From assembly GCA_963812945.1 (NCBI GenBank), contig CAWEXD010000008.1, positions 496,001 to 560,000 of the forward strand: 64,000 nucleotides of DNA, written 5' to 3'. The notes beneath the pieces are model-generated. The model did no database searches. It was not told the origin of the DNA and saw only the letters and a program-made list of their open reading frames with translations. A program made the position numbers and the translations under genes. Shown in pieces: positions 34,465 through 44,397 of the stretch; position 1 is the first letter of the stretch; the number at the start of each line of letters is the position of its first letter. This DNA is from DASRDR01 sp963812945 [NCBI: uncultured Candidatus Rokubacteria bacterium]. Lineage in GTDB: Bacteria > Methylomirabilota > Methylomirabilia > Rokubacteriales.

Positions 34465-34475
34465 TGGGCGCCGCG

Positions 34476-36410
34476 ATGCCGGCTCCCGCCACTCGAGCGC
34501 CGTCCCTGCCGCCGCGGCGGTCCGCCGCGCGCCTGCGGCGCTTCTTCCAGCTCTGGGTGACGGGCGCCGTCGTGGCGGCGGCCGTCACGGGCGCCTCGGC
34601 GATCGGGTGGCTCGAGCCGCTCCAGGTGCGGACGCTCGACCTCATCCAGCATCTCGGCGGGCAGCGGTTTCCGCCCGAGGTGGTCATCGTCGCGATCGAC
34701 GATGCGGCGTTCGAGACGCTGGGAGCCCGCCAGCCCATCCCACGCGCATACCTGGCTAGCGTGCTGCGCGGGCTGGATCGGAGCGGCGCGGCAGTCGTCG
34801 GGCTCGACATCGCGCTCTCCGTCGCGACGGCGCCCGAGGACGACGCCCTCCTCGCGCGCGCGATCGGCGATCTGGCCGGGCGGCCGGGCCGCCCCGCCCG
34901 GGTGGTCCTGGTCGACGCGCGCCGGCCCGAATCGGGTCCACTCGCCAATCCCGCTCTCCTCGCGGCTCTGCCACGAGGGTCCGATCGGGTACCGATCGAC
35001 GACGACGGCGTGATCCGTCGTGTGGCGGTGCTCGTGCCGCACCAGGGCCGCATGCCCATGCCGGCGTTCGCCCTCGCGGTGCTCGCGCAGCTCGGCGCGG
35101 GCGACGCGCTCCCCGCGCCCCACGCCGCCGCGTCGGGTGCCGTCCCCGAAGACCTCGCCGCCTATCCGCACTGGGGGGCCGAGGGCTGGGCTGCGACGGG
35201 CGGGCCGTCGGTCCCGCTCCGGGAGGGCGATCTCTGGCGGATCAACTTCGTGGGGCCCGGGGGGAGCTTCCTGACGATCCCGAGCGACGCCCTCGCCGAG
35301 CTCGGCCAGCCCGGCGCCCCGCCCGTCGCGGAGGACAATCCGCTTCGCGGTCGGACCGTCCTCGTCGGCGCCACGTTCGGAGAGAGCCGCGACTTCTTCC
35401 AGACCCCCGTCGGCCGGCTGGCCGGCGTCGAGGTTCACGCCAACGTGCTGCACATGCTGGCAACGCGGTCGCTCGTCCGCCCGGCCGGCTGGGCTGCCGC
35501 GCTCGGCATCCAGATCGGCGTCGTCGGCGTGGCCGCGCTCTGCCTGACATGGCTCGGCCCGCTGGCGGGCACCCTCGCCGCTCTCGCGCTCACCCTTGCC
35601 CTGGGCGTCCCCGCGAGCTATCTCGCCTTTCACGGTGGTGGGTACGCCGCGGATTTCCTGCTGCCGGCTCTCGCCACGTGCCTGACCGGAATCGCCGCCC
35701 AGGCGCTGGCCCGGCGCCGCTTCCGCGACACCTTCGGGCGCTACGTCGGGCGCGACGTGATGAGCCAGGTCCTGGCCGAGAACCCGACCCTCCAGGCAGA
35801 CCGCCGCGAGGTCTCCGTCCTGATCTCGGATCTCCGCGGGTTCACGACCCTGTCCGAGGCGCTGCCGGCGGAGCAGGTCGCCGCCCATCTGAACGAATAC
35901 TTCCCGGCGATGATCGACGCCATCTTCGCCGAGCGGGGGATGGTCAACGATTTCATCGGAGACGGGATCCTCGCCGTCTTCGGCGCGCCGCTGCCGGACG
36001 GCGATCACGCGTGGCGGGCCGCGCGCGCGGCGGTGGCGATGCAGGCGGCGCTCGAGCGGCTGAACCGCGAGTGGGTGGCGCGCGGGATCCCGACGCTTCG
36101 CATGGGTATCGGGATCCACACGGGCGTCGTCTTTGCCGGCAACGTCGGCGGTCCCTCTCGGATCAAGTACACGGTGGTCGGCGACACGGTCAACGTGACG
36201 GCGCGGCTGGAAGGGCTGAACAAGGAGCTGGGGACCACGACGCTCATCACGGCCGAGGTCGAGAAGGCCCTCGGCGATCGGGTGGAAACGCGGTATCGTG
36301 GCGAGGCTCCGGTCAAGGGGCGAGCGGAGCCGCTCAGGGTGTACGAGCTCCTGGCGGTGCGTCCGGAGCGGTCAGCGTCGCCGGACGAGGCGGGGAAGGG
36401 AAGCCGATGA
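34476..36410 (+). CDS. CHASE2-domain adenylate/guanylate cyclase
   Basis: About 644 aa. An N-terminal membrane helix precedes a CHASE2 sensor domain outside the membrane (about residues 50-330: VVIVAIDDAAFETLG, AAVVGLDIALSV, GRTVLVGATFGESRDFF). Three membrane helices follow (about 340-410), then a class III cyclase domain (about 445-625). Metal residues are in VLISDLRGFTTL and FIGDGILAVFG; the Asn-Arg pair is in GDTVNVTARLEG. The usual substrate-selecting Lys before FIGD is Asp here (VNDFIGD), so nucleotide choice is unclear. The stop overlaps the next gene (ATGA). Confidence 0.88.
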   Translation: MPAPATRAPSLPPRRSAARLRRFFQLWVTGAVVAAAVTGASAIGWLEPLQVRTLDLIQHLGGQRFPPEVVIVAIDDAAFETLGARQPIPRAYLASVLRGLDRSGAAVVGLDIALSVATAPEDDALLARAIGDLAGRPGRPARVVLVDARRPESGPLANPALLAALPRGSDRVPIDDDGVIRRVAVLVPHQGRMPMPAFALAVLAQLGAGDALPAPHAAASGAVPEDLAAYPHWGAEGWAATGGPSVPLREGDLWRINFVGPGGSFLTIPSDALAELGQPGAPPVAEDNPLRGRTVLVGATFGESRDFFQTPVGRLAGVEVHANVLHMLATRSLVRPAGWAAALGIQIGVVGVAALCLTWLGPLAGTLAALALTLALGVPASYLAFHGGGYAADFLLPALATCLTGIAAQALARRRFRDTFGRYVGRDVMSQVLAENPTLQADRREVSVLISDLRGFTTLSEALPAEQVAAHLNEYFPAMIDAIFAERGMVNDFIGDGILAVFGAPLPDGDHAWRAARAAVAMQAALERLNREWVARGIPTLRMGIGIHTGVVFAGNVGGPSRIKYTVVGDTVNVTARLEGLNKELGTTTLITAEVEKALGDRVETRYRGEAPVKGRAEPLRVYELLAVRPERSASPDEAGKGSR

Positions 36411-37354
36411 ATGCCCGCGTGACGATCGCGACCGCGCTGTCCCTGGTGAGCGCCTGGGGGAGCGCGGCGCTCGCCGCGGACCCGGTCGCCGTCCTGACCG
36501 AGATCCGTCCGGGCAAGGGCGAGGTGCGCCTGAAGCGGCCGGAGGACGCGGACTGGGCAGCCCCGCGCGCGCTCCAGGCCCTGCGCGCCGGCGATCAGGT
36601 GCGTGTCACCGCCGACGGGCGCGTGACGGTGACGTTCACCGGCGGCGGCTCCCAGTCGGTGACGGCGGCCACCTCCCCGTTCACCGTCCAGGCCCCTCGA
36701 GGCGAAACGAGCGCGAGCCGAGCGAAAGGCGTCGTGGGGGGCGTGACCCAGTTCCTGCTGGGCCAGCCCAAGACGCCGGTGTACCAGGCCCTGTCGGTCA
36801 GGGCCGGGGCCCCGCCACCTCGAGCGCTGGGGCCCCGCGATACCCGGGTCCTGCCCGGCTCGATCACGTTCGAGTGGAGCGGTCCGCCCCGGTCGGACTA
36901 CCGGGTCCAGCTCCTGGGCCCGCAGGGACCGGTGTGGGAGCAATCGGGCCTGCCCCGTCGTCCCCTCGCGTACCCGGCGGCGGCGCCGCCGCTGAGCCCT
37001 GGGACCCGCTATAGCTGGACCCTGGAGATCCCCGGTCAGGCCCCGCAGCGCGCCGAGTTCGAGGTCCTCCCCGAGCCCGACGCGGCGCGCGTCAGATCCG
37101 CCCTCGCCGACCTCACGCCCGCCGCGCTGGAGGGCCAGGATGGGAGTCCGCTCGTCCTCATGCGAGCCGGACTGTTCTTCCAGGAGGGGCTCTACGCGGA
37201 CGCGCGCCGAGAGCTGATGGCCGCGATCGTCAAGGACCCGGACGAGCCGACGCTCCGGCAGCTCCTGGGCTACGTCTACGACCGGATGGGGCTCACCGAC
37301 TTGGCCGCGCAGGAGTTCGACGAGGCCGAGTTCCTGGCAACCCGGAAACCCTGA
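36407..37354 (+). CDS. FecR-like domain protein with TPR-type C-terminus, exported
   Basis: 315 aa. A signal peptide (residues 1-22, ending SAALAA) precedes a FecR-like segment (GEVRLKRPEDADWAAPRALQ, LRAGDQVRVTADGRVTVTF), an Ig-like strand-rich middle (SITFEWSGPPRSDYRVQLLG), and a C-terminal helical-repeat pair (FFQEGLYADARRELMAAIV, LRQLLGYVYDRMGLTDLAAQ) that resembles TPR. It sits between the cyclase and the CHAT protein with coupled translation, so it likely links their periplasmic signals. The function is not known. Confidence 0.75.
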   Translation: MNARVTIATALSLVSAWGSAALAADPVAVLTEIRPGKGEVRLKRPEDADWAAPRALQALRAGDQVRVTADGRVTVTFTGGGSQSVTAATSPFTVQAPRGETSASRAKGVVGGVTQFLLGQPKTPVYQALSVRAGAPPPRALGPRDTRVLPGSITFEWSGPPRSDYRVQLLGPQGPVWEQSGLPRRPLAYPAAAPPLSPGTRYSWTLEIPGQAPQRAEFEVLPEPDAARVRSALADLTPAALEGQDGSPLVLMRAGLFFQEGLYADARRELMAAIVKDPDEPTLRQLLGYVYDRMGLTDLAAQEFDEAEFLATRKP

Positions 37355-37400
37355 AGCCGCTCGCGATACCGGCCTCGAGGGGCCGCGGAAGGGGCTCGAG

Positions 37401-40277
37401 ATGCTGAGAGTGGCGGGCGGGCTGGCTCTGGCCGCGTCGTTCGCGTTCGCCGCCCCGGGACCTGCCCTTGCCCAGACGCCTCCCGCGCCCGCGACCGCGC
37501 CGGCGGACGAGACGCTCCGGCGGGCCTGGGACCTGAAGGCGGAGGCTCTCCGGGACCTGCAGGAAGGGCGGTTCCGTGACGGCATCCCCAAGGCGCGCGA
37601 GGCCGCGGCGCTCAGAGAGCGGGCGCTCGGGCCGAGCCACGTCGAAGTCGCCGAGGCGCTCGACCTCCTCGGGCGCCTCCTCGAGCGGAGCGGCGACTAC
37701 CCGGAGGCGCAGGCGACCCTCCAGCGGGCGCTCCAGATCAAGGAGGCGGCGCTCGGCGCGAGGCACGCGGACGTCGCCGACACGCTCGAAGCCCTCGCCA
37801 TGGCGGTCCAGCAAGGGGGCAGCCTCGTGGGCGCGCGTCCCCTCTACGAGCGGGCGCTCCGGATCCGCGAGGACCTGCTCGGCCCCGAGGCGGTGGAGGT
37901 GGGGGCCGCGCTGAACGGCCTCGGGTGGGTACAGCTCGACCTAGGGGACCTGACGGTGGCCCGCGGGACCCTCGAGCGTGCCCTTCGCATCCGGGAGCGC
38001 ACCGTCGGACCGAATCACCTGCGAACCAGTCAGACCCTGGCCCATCTCGGCCGGCTCTACCGGGACCTCGGCGAGTACGACCTGGCGCGGACGACCTTCG
38101 AGCGGGCGCTCCGCATCCAGGAGCGGGTCCTGGGGCCCGATCATCCCGATCTCGGTTACGTCCTGACCCACTTCGGGGCGCTCTACGAGCGGCTGGACGA
38201 CTATGCGAAGGCCCGGCCGCTCATCGAGCGCTCCCTGGCCATCCGGGAGAAGGCCCTCGGTCCCAATCACCCGAGCGTCGCCTGGACCCTGACGACCCTC
38301 GCGAACGTGCTCCGGCTCAGCGGCGACAATCAGGCCGCGTTGCCGCTCATCGAGCGCGCGCTCCGGATCCAGGAGCAGGCGCTGGGCCCGAATCATCCGC
38401 TGCTCTCGGAGACGCTCCGGAACCGGGGCCGCATCGCCCAGGCGCTCCGGAACTACGTCCTCGCCCGGAGCGACTTCGAGCGGGCGCTCCAGATCTCGGA
38501 GCGGGCGCTCGGGCCCACGCATCCCCGGATCGGCCTGCTCCTCAACAACCTCGGGATCGTCCTCTGGGAGACGCGCGACCTCGGGCGAGCGCAGGTGACG
38601 TTCGAGCGGGCGCTCCAGGTCCTCCGGGGCGGCGGGCTCCCCGAGATCCACTGGCGCACGGCCAATCTCCTGGGGCGGCTCCACGAGCGGAACGGCAAGC
38701 GCGTGGAGGCGGCCGCGGCGTACGCGGAGGCCGTGACGGTCATCCGCGGGCTTGCGGGCACCCTGGCCGGCCAGCAGTCCCGGGCCCAGTACCTCGAGTC
38801 CGCCAACCGCCTCGCCGTCTTCGATTCCCTCGCGCGCGTCCTCCTGCGGCTCCACGAGCGGGACGGCGCGAAGGGTTACGAGCTCGAGGCCCTGGCGGCG
38901 ATCGAGGCCAAGAAGGCCCTCCTCGTCGCGACCACGATGGCGGCGGCCCGACCGACGCTCCAGGACCCCGAGGCGCGGCGCACCGCCCGGGACGTGGGCC
39001 AGAAGCGCGCCGAGACGACCCGCCTCGAGCGGGCGCTCCACGCGGAGCAGGGCAAGGGCCCCGGTGAGCAGCGCCCGGAGCGGATCCAGGAGCTCACGAA
39101 GGAGCTGGCCCAGACCAAGGGCGAGTACCTCGCGCAGGTCCAGGCCTTCCTGGCGCGCTACCCGCGCTACCGGGCCCAGTTCGTCGAGCAGCAGACCGTC
39201 GACCCCAAGGCGATCGCGAAGTTCGCGGAGCGGCTGCCGGCGGGGACGCTGGCCGTCCAGTACTTCGCCGCGCCGGACGCGCTCTACCTCTTCGTCGTCG
39301 CCGCCGGGGGGAAGTTCCAGGTCCGGACCCAGGCGGTCGGCCAGAAGGATCTCTACGATCTCGTGCGCGCGCACCGGACCCAGCTCGAGCGCGGCGCCGC
39401 GCAGCGACTGTCGTGGGCCGACGACGGGTCCGACGCCTACCGCCGCGACGTCGCGCCGCTCAAGGAGGTCACCGACAAGCTTGCCGGCCACCTCCTGGCC
39501 CCCATCGCGCCCGAGCTCGGCGCCCACCAGGACGTGATCTTCTTCCCGAACGACCTCCTCCTCTACCTTCCGATCCACGCGCTCACCCGGAAGCAGGCGG
39601 ACGGCACCCAGCGGTTCCTCGCCGAGACGCACCGGGTGACCTACGTCACGCAGCTCGAGCTGGTCGACCTCCTGAGCCCCCTCGTGACCGCGCCGGACGC
39701 CCCGCTGCTCGCCCTCGCGAACCCGGACGGGACGCTTCCGGCGGCGAGCCGCGAGGTGCGGGAGCTCGCGCGGGTCCGGCCGGGCGTGACGGCGCTCGAC
39801 GGCGCCGAGGCGACGAAGCTCCGCTTCTTCGAGCTGGCGGCGAAGTTCTCGACGCTTCACCTCGCCACCCACGGGGTCCTGGACCCGGAGCAGCCCGATC
39901 GCTCCTACCTGCTGCTGGCGGGCGACGATCAGGCGAGCCAGCGGCTGACCATCGGGGACATTGCGGGGCTGTCCCTGCCGCCGAACTCCCTGGCGATCCT
40001 GTCAGGGTGCGAGACGGCGCTCGGCGAGCAGGTGCCCGGCGCTGCGCTCGTCACGCTGGCCGCGGCGTTCAGCCAGGCGGGCTCGCAGTCGATCGTGGCC
40101 TCGCTCTGGAAGGTGAGCGACGTGGCGACGCGCGACTTCATGGTCGCCTTCCACCGGGCCCTGCCGGCCGGGGGCCGCGCGGGCGCGCTCCAGCAGGCGC
40201 AGCTGACCCTGCTCCGGACCCCCGGAACGGCGCACCCCTACTACTGGGCGCCCTTCCTCCTGCTCGGCGCGCGCTGA
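37401..40277 (+). CDS. Exported TPR-CHAT protein (caspase-like protease domain)
   Basis: 958 aa. A signal peptide spans residues 1-25. About eight or nine 42-residue TPR units (each with ...FERALRIQERxLGPxHP...) fill about residues 35-440, followed by a helical linker and a C-terminal CHAT domain (about 630-955). The catalytic dyad of the CHAT/caspase fold is intact: His in HLATHG and Cys in SGCETALGEQVPG. ASLWKVSD is the usual downstream motif. The TPRs probably recognise the substrate or activating partner. It is the final gene of the cyclase-FecR-CHAT set, 46 bases after the previous stop. Confidence 0.88.
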   Translation: MLRVAGGLALAASFAFAAPGPALAQTPPAPATAPADETLRRAWDLKAEALRDLQEGRFRDGIPKAREAAALRERALGPSHVEVAEALDLLGRLLERSGDYPEAQATLQRALQIKEAALGARHADVADTLEALAMAVQQGGSLVGARPLYERALRIREDLLGPEAVEVGAALNGLGWVQLDLGDLTVARGTLERALRIRERTVGPNHLRTSQTLAHLGRLYRDLGEYDLARTTFERALRIQERVLGPDHPDLGYVLTHFGALYERLDDYAKARPLIERSLAIREKALGPNHPSVAWTLTTLANVLRLSGDNQAALPLIERALRIQEQALGPNHPLLSETLRNRGRIAQALRNYVLARSDFERALQISERALGPTHPRIGLLLNNLGIVLWETRDLGRAQVTFERALQVLRGGGLPEIHWRTANLLGRLHERNGKRVEAAAAYAEAVTVIRGLAGTLAGQQSRAQYLESANRLAVFDSLARVLLRLHERDGAKGYELEALAAIEAKKALLVATTMAAARPTLQDPEARRTARDVGQKRAETTRLERALHAEQGKGPGEQRPERIQELTKELAQTKGEYLAQVQAFLARYPRYRAQFVEQQTVDPKAIAKFAERLPAGTLAVQYFAAPDALYLFVVAAGGKFQVRTQAVGQKDLYDLVRAHRTQLERGAAQRLSWADDGSDAYRRDVAPLKEVTDKLAGHLLAPIAPELGAHQDVIFFPNDLLLYLPIHALTRKQADGTQRFLAETHRVTYVTQLELVDLLSPLVTAPDAPLLALANPDGTLPAASREVRELARVRPGVTALDGAEATKLRFFELAAKFSTLHLATHGVLDPEQPDRSYLLLAGDDQASQRLTIGDIAGLSLPPNSLAILSGCETALGEQVPGAALVTLAAAFSQAGSQSIVASLWKVSDVATRDFMVAFHRALPAGGRAGALQQAQLTLLRTPGTAHPYYWAPFLLLGAR

Positions 40278-41555
<1,278 letters not shown>

Positions 41556-41637
41556 GAGGGCCGGTCGTCGATTCGGCTGGCGCACCGGGTCGAACCGGCA
41601 TGTTGCACCCGCGAATGAGTCGAATCCCACGCCGCCG

Positions 41638-42471
41638 ATGACGACGTCGGAGCCTGTCTTCGAGGCCGTCGACGGCCGACTGATCCGGCCTCGCGACTAC
41701 CTCCGGAACGCGATGCGATATCGGGTGTTCCTCGGATACTGGCTGCGGCGCAGTATCCTGGCGCGATACCGTCAGACCACGCTCGGCCCCCTGTGGGCCG
41801 TGCTCCTGCCTCTGCTGAGCGGTGCCGTGTACGCCTTCGTCTTCGCGCTCGTGCTGCGGGTCGAGACGCCGCCGGTGCCCTATGTGGTCTTCGTCGTCAG
41901 CAACCTCGTGCTCTGGACGTACTCGATGCGCACCATCCTGACGGGTCCGTCCGTCCTTCTCGGCAATCTGGATTTGGTGACGCGGGTCCAGTTCCCGCGC
42001 GAGTTTCTGCCGCTCGGCGTGTGGCTGGAGTCGCTGGTCGACCTGATTCTGGGGCTGGCGGTGATGGTCCTGTTCTTCGCCGTGTACCAGGTGATGGTCA
42101 CGCCGTACGTGCTCATTGCCGTCATCGTCTTCGTCATCCACACTGCGCTCACCCTAGGCATCACGTTCCTGGTCGCAGCGCTGGCGATCACGGTGCGAGA
42201 TCTGCTGCAGATCACCCCGATTCTCCTTCAGCTCGCCTTTTACCTCGCACCTGTCGTGTACCCGCTCGATCTGGTTCCGGAGTCGATCCGGACCATCTAC
42301 CTGTTGAATCCTCTGGGCACAATCTTCGCGGCCTATCAGGAGACGCTTCTCTTCGGTCGATTTACCTTGACCCGGGAGTTGACGGTCGCAGCGGCCACTT
42401 CGGCCCTGACCTTGTTTGGAGGCTACCGACTGTTCAAACGCCAGGAGTGGCAGCTTGCCGACCTGCTGTGA
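41638..42471 (+). CDS. ABC-2-type polysaccharide export permease (Wzm/TagG-like)
   Basis: 277 aa with about six membrane helices. The N-terminal cytoplasmic segment (FLGYWLRRSILARYRQTTLGP LW-type motif, split here) and the ABC2_membrane pattern of Wzm proteins are clear. It works with the ATPase encoded next to export a lipid-linked polysaccharide or O-antigen. ATG 41638 is chosen because the open frame upstream overlaps the epimerase and is not protein-like. Confidence 0.88.
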   Translation: MTTSEPVFEAVDGRLIRPRDYLRNAMRYRVFLGYWLRRSILARYRQTTLGPLWAVLLPLLSGAVYAFVFALVLRVETPPVPYVVFVVSNLVLWTYSMRTILTGPSVLLGNLDLVTRVQFPREFLPLGVWLESLVDLILGLAVMVLFFAVYQVMVTPYVLIAVIVFVIHTALTLGITFLVAALAITVRDLLQITPILLQLAFYLAPVVYPLDLVPESIRTIYLLNPLGTIFAAYQETLLFGRFTLTRELTVAAATSALTLFGGYRLFKRQEWQLADLL

Positions 42472-42499
42472 TCCTGGACGAAGACCGTAGCCGGCGGAC

Positions 42500-43267
42500 A
42501 TGTCTGAGATGGGTGTGATCACGCTGCGTGGTGTCTCGAAGGAGTATCGGCTCGGGCCACCCTTCGAGCTCCGGCGTTTGTTGCACCGTGCGCTCGCGGC
42601 GCGACCGATGCCTCCGGAGGGGGGCCCGCGATTGCGATACGCGCTCCGGGACGTCGACATCGACGTGGAACCCGGCGAATCCCTCGGCGTGATCGGCCGC
42701 AACGGTGCGGGGAAGACGACCTTGCTCCGGCTGCTCACCGGCGTCACCCTACCGACTCGCGGACGCGTTCGCGTGGAGGGCCGGGTCGCGTCGTTCGTCG
42801 GGCTCGGGATCGGCTTCCATGGGGACCTTACGGGTCGTGAGAACGTCCACCTCTACTGTGCCCTCATGGGCCTCGACCCGACTGCGATCCGGACCCGCGT
42901 CGACGAGATCGTGAGCTACGCCGAGATCGGTGACCTGGTCGACGTCGCCTTCAAGCGCTACTCCTCCGGCATGATGGCCCGCTTGGGTTTCGCGGCAGCG
43001 GTCCACGTGGACCCCGGTATCGTGCTACTGGACGAGGTGCTGGCGGTCGGCGATCAGCGATTCTACGCGAAGAGCCTGGACACCCTGACCCAGCTCGCCT
43101 CACGGAGCACGGTGGTGTTCGTGTCACACAACCTCGAGGCCGTGACGCGGCTGTGCCGGCGCGTGATCTGGCTGGATGAGGGCCGGGTGCGGGGTGACGG
43201 TGCTTCCGCCGACGTCACCGCCGCCTATCTGCGGGCGCAGGAGGCGGCGCCCGCTGACATCCGGTGA
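42500..43267 (+). CDS. ABC polysaccharide export ATP-binding protein (Wzt/TagH-like)
   Basis: 255 aa. Walker A is GVIGRNGAGKTTLL, the ABC signature is YSSGMMARLGFA, Walker B is GIVLLDEVLAVGD, and the switch His is in FVSHNLE. It lacks the C-terminal carbohydrate-binding extension of some Wzt proteins, so it probably exports the glycan without recognising a terminal cap. It pairs with the preceding permease, 28 bases upstream. Confidence 0.93.
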   Translation: MSEMGVITLRGVSKEYRLGPPFELRRLLHRALAARPMPPEGGPRLRYALRDVDIDVEPGESLGVIGRNGAGKTTLLRLLTGVTLPTRGRVRVEGRVASFVGLGIGFHGDLTGRENVHLYCALMGLDPTAIRTRVDEIVSYAEIGDLVDVAFKRYSSGMMARLGFAAAVHVDPGIVLLDEVLAVGDQRFYAKSLDTLTQLASRSTVVFVSHNLEAVTRLCRRVIWLDEGRVRGDGASADVTAAYLRAQEAAPADIR

Positions 43268-43346
43268 GTGGTTGCCGGCCGGGGCGGCGCCACCGGGGCC
43301 ATCGTGAGCGGCTCGTGACGGCGGTCGTGGAGTGGGCGAGGTCCGG

Positions 43347-44282
43347 ATGACCCTCGACGATCGTAAGCTGCCGGTCGTGTCGATCGTGACCCCATCGTTC
43401 AATCAGGCGCGCTTCATCGGGGACACGATCGAAAGCGTGCGCGCTCAGAACTATCCCCGTCTCGAGCACATCGTCATCGACGGCGGCTCTCGAGACGGCA
43501 CCCTGGAGATACTCGCTCGATACCCGACACTGCGCTGGGTGTCCGGGCCCGACGCGGGCCAAACTCCAGCGATCAATCGCGGCTTTCGCGCGTCGTCGGG
43601 AGCGATTCTCTCGTGGCTGAACTCCGACGACATCCTCCTGCCTGGCGCCGTCACCGCGGTGGTCGACGCGTTCCTGGCCGATACGGCCACGATGCTCGTG
43701 TACGGCGATGGCGATCTGATCGACGCGGACGGTCGGCAGCTCGAGCGCTTTCGCTTCAGCGAGCCGTTCACCCTGCGACGTCTGATCGAGGTGCACGACT
43801 ACATTCTCCAGCCAGCCGCGTTCGTGCGGCGTCCCGCCCTGGAGGCCGTGGGTTTCCTCGACGAGAGCCTCTCGTGGTGCATGGACTGGGATCTGTGGAT
43901 CCGCATCGGCCAGCGCTTCCCCGTTCGCTACTTGCCTCGACGGCTCGCGCAGGCACGCGTGCATCCGGATTCGAAGACAAGCCGAGCCGGCTGGCCCAAG
44001 CTCGGAGAGATGCGGCGTATCGTCCGGCGACATAGTCGGCGTCGATTGCCGCCTGTCCTGGTGATTCACGGAGGGGGCACGCTCTATCGGATGGTGTGCA
44101 GGATGCTGGGATCTTCTCCGGGACGGCTTCGGCGGGACGCGACATGGTCGCCGGTCGCCTGGGCCCATCGCCGGATGAGTCGCATCATCGAGACGGGACG
44201 GCTTCCCTGGGAGCTCACGCACGATCCGGCCCTCAGACGGCCCCCGGATCCGCCCGGGCCGGGCCCATCGGCGGTCGCGTAG
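43347..44282 (+). CDS. GT2-family glycosyltransferase
   Basis: 311 aa. Typical GT-A start VVSIVTPSFNQARFIGDTIE, then the nucleotide-binding IDGGSRDGTL and the DXD-like SWLNSDDILLPG near residue 95. It adds a sugar from a nucleotide donor to the growing surface glycan. GAGG with five-base spacing supports the ATG. No membrane segment is obvious. Confidence 0.88.
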   Translation: MTLDDRKLPVVSIVTPSFNQARFIGDTIESVRAQNYPRLEHIVIDGGSRDGTLEILARYPTLRWVSGPDAGQTPAINRGFRASSGAILSWLNSDDILLPGAVTAVVDAFLADTATMLVYGDGDLIDADGRQLERFRFSEPFTLRRLIEVHDYILQPAAFVRRPALEAVGFLDESLSWCMDWDLWIRIGQRFPVRYLPRRLAQARVHPDSKTSRAGWPKLGEMRRIVRRHSRRRLPPVLVIHGGGTLYRMVCRMLGSSPGRLRRDATWSPVAWAHRRMSRIIETGRLPWELTHDPALRRPPDPPGPGPSAVA

Positions 44283-44397
44283 GGTGTCGCGCCATCGGAA
44301 CACCGCGACGACGGCCGGGCGAAGCGCTCTCGTCGTTCGACGGGCGCTGGTCGGCTCCGTGACGGGCGAGCCGGGAGGGCAGCTTCCCTCGGACGGT

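Noticed and set aside
37590-38640. Periodic DNA repeats of about 126 bases
   Set aside because: They are the coding units of the TPR array in the CHAT protein, not an independent repeat element.
44283-44397. Terminator between convergent glycosyltransferase genes
   Set aside because: Only a weak CGGCTC/GAGCCG stem (44352-44373) with a long loop; not listed as a feature.
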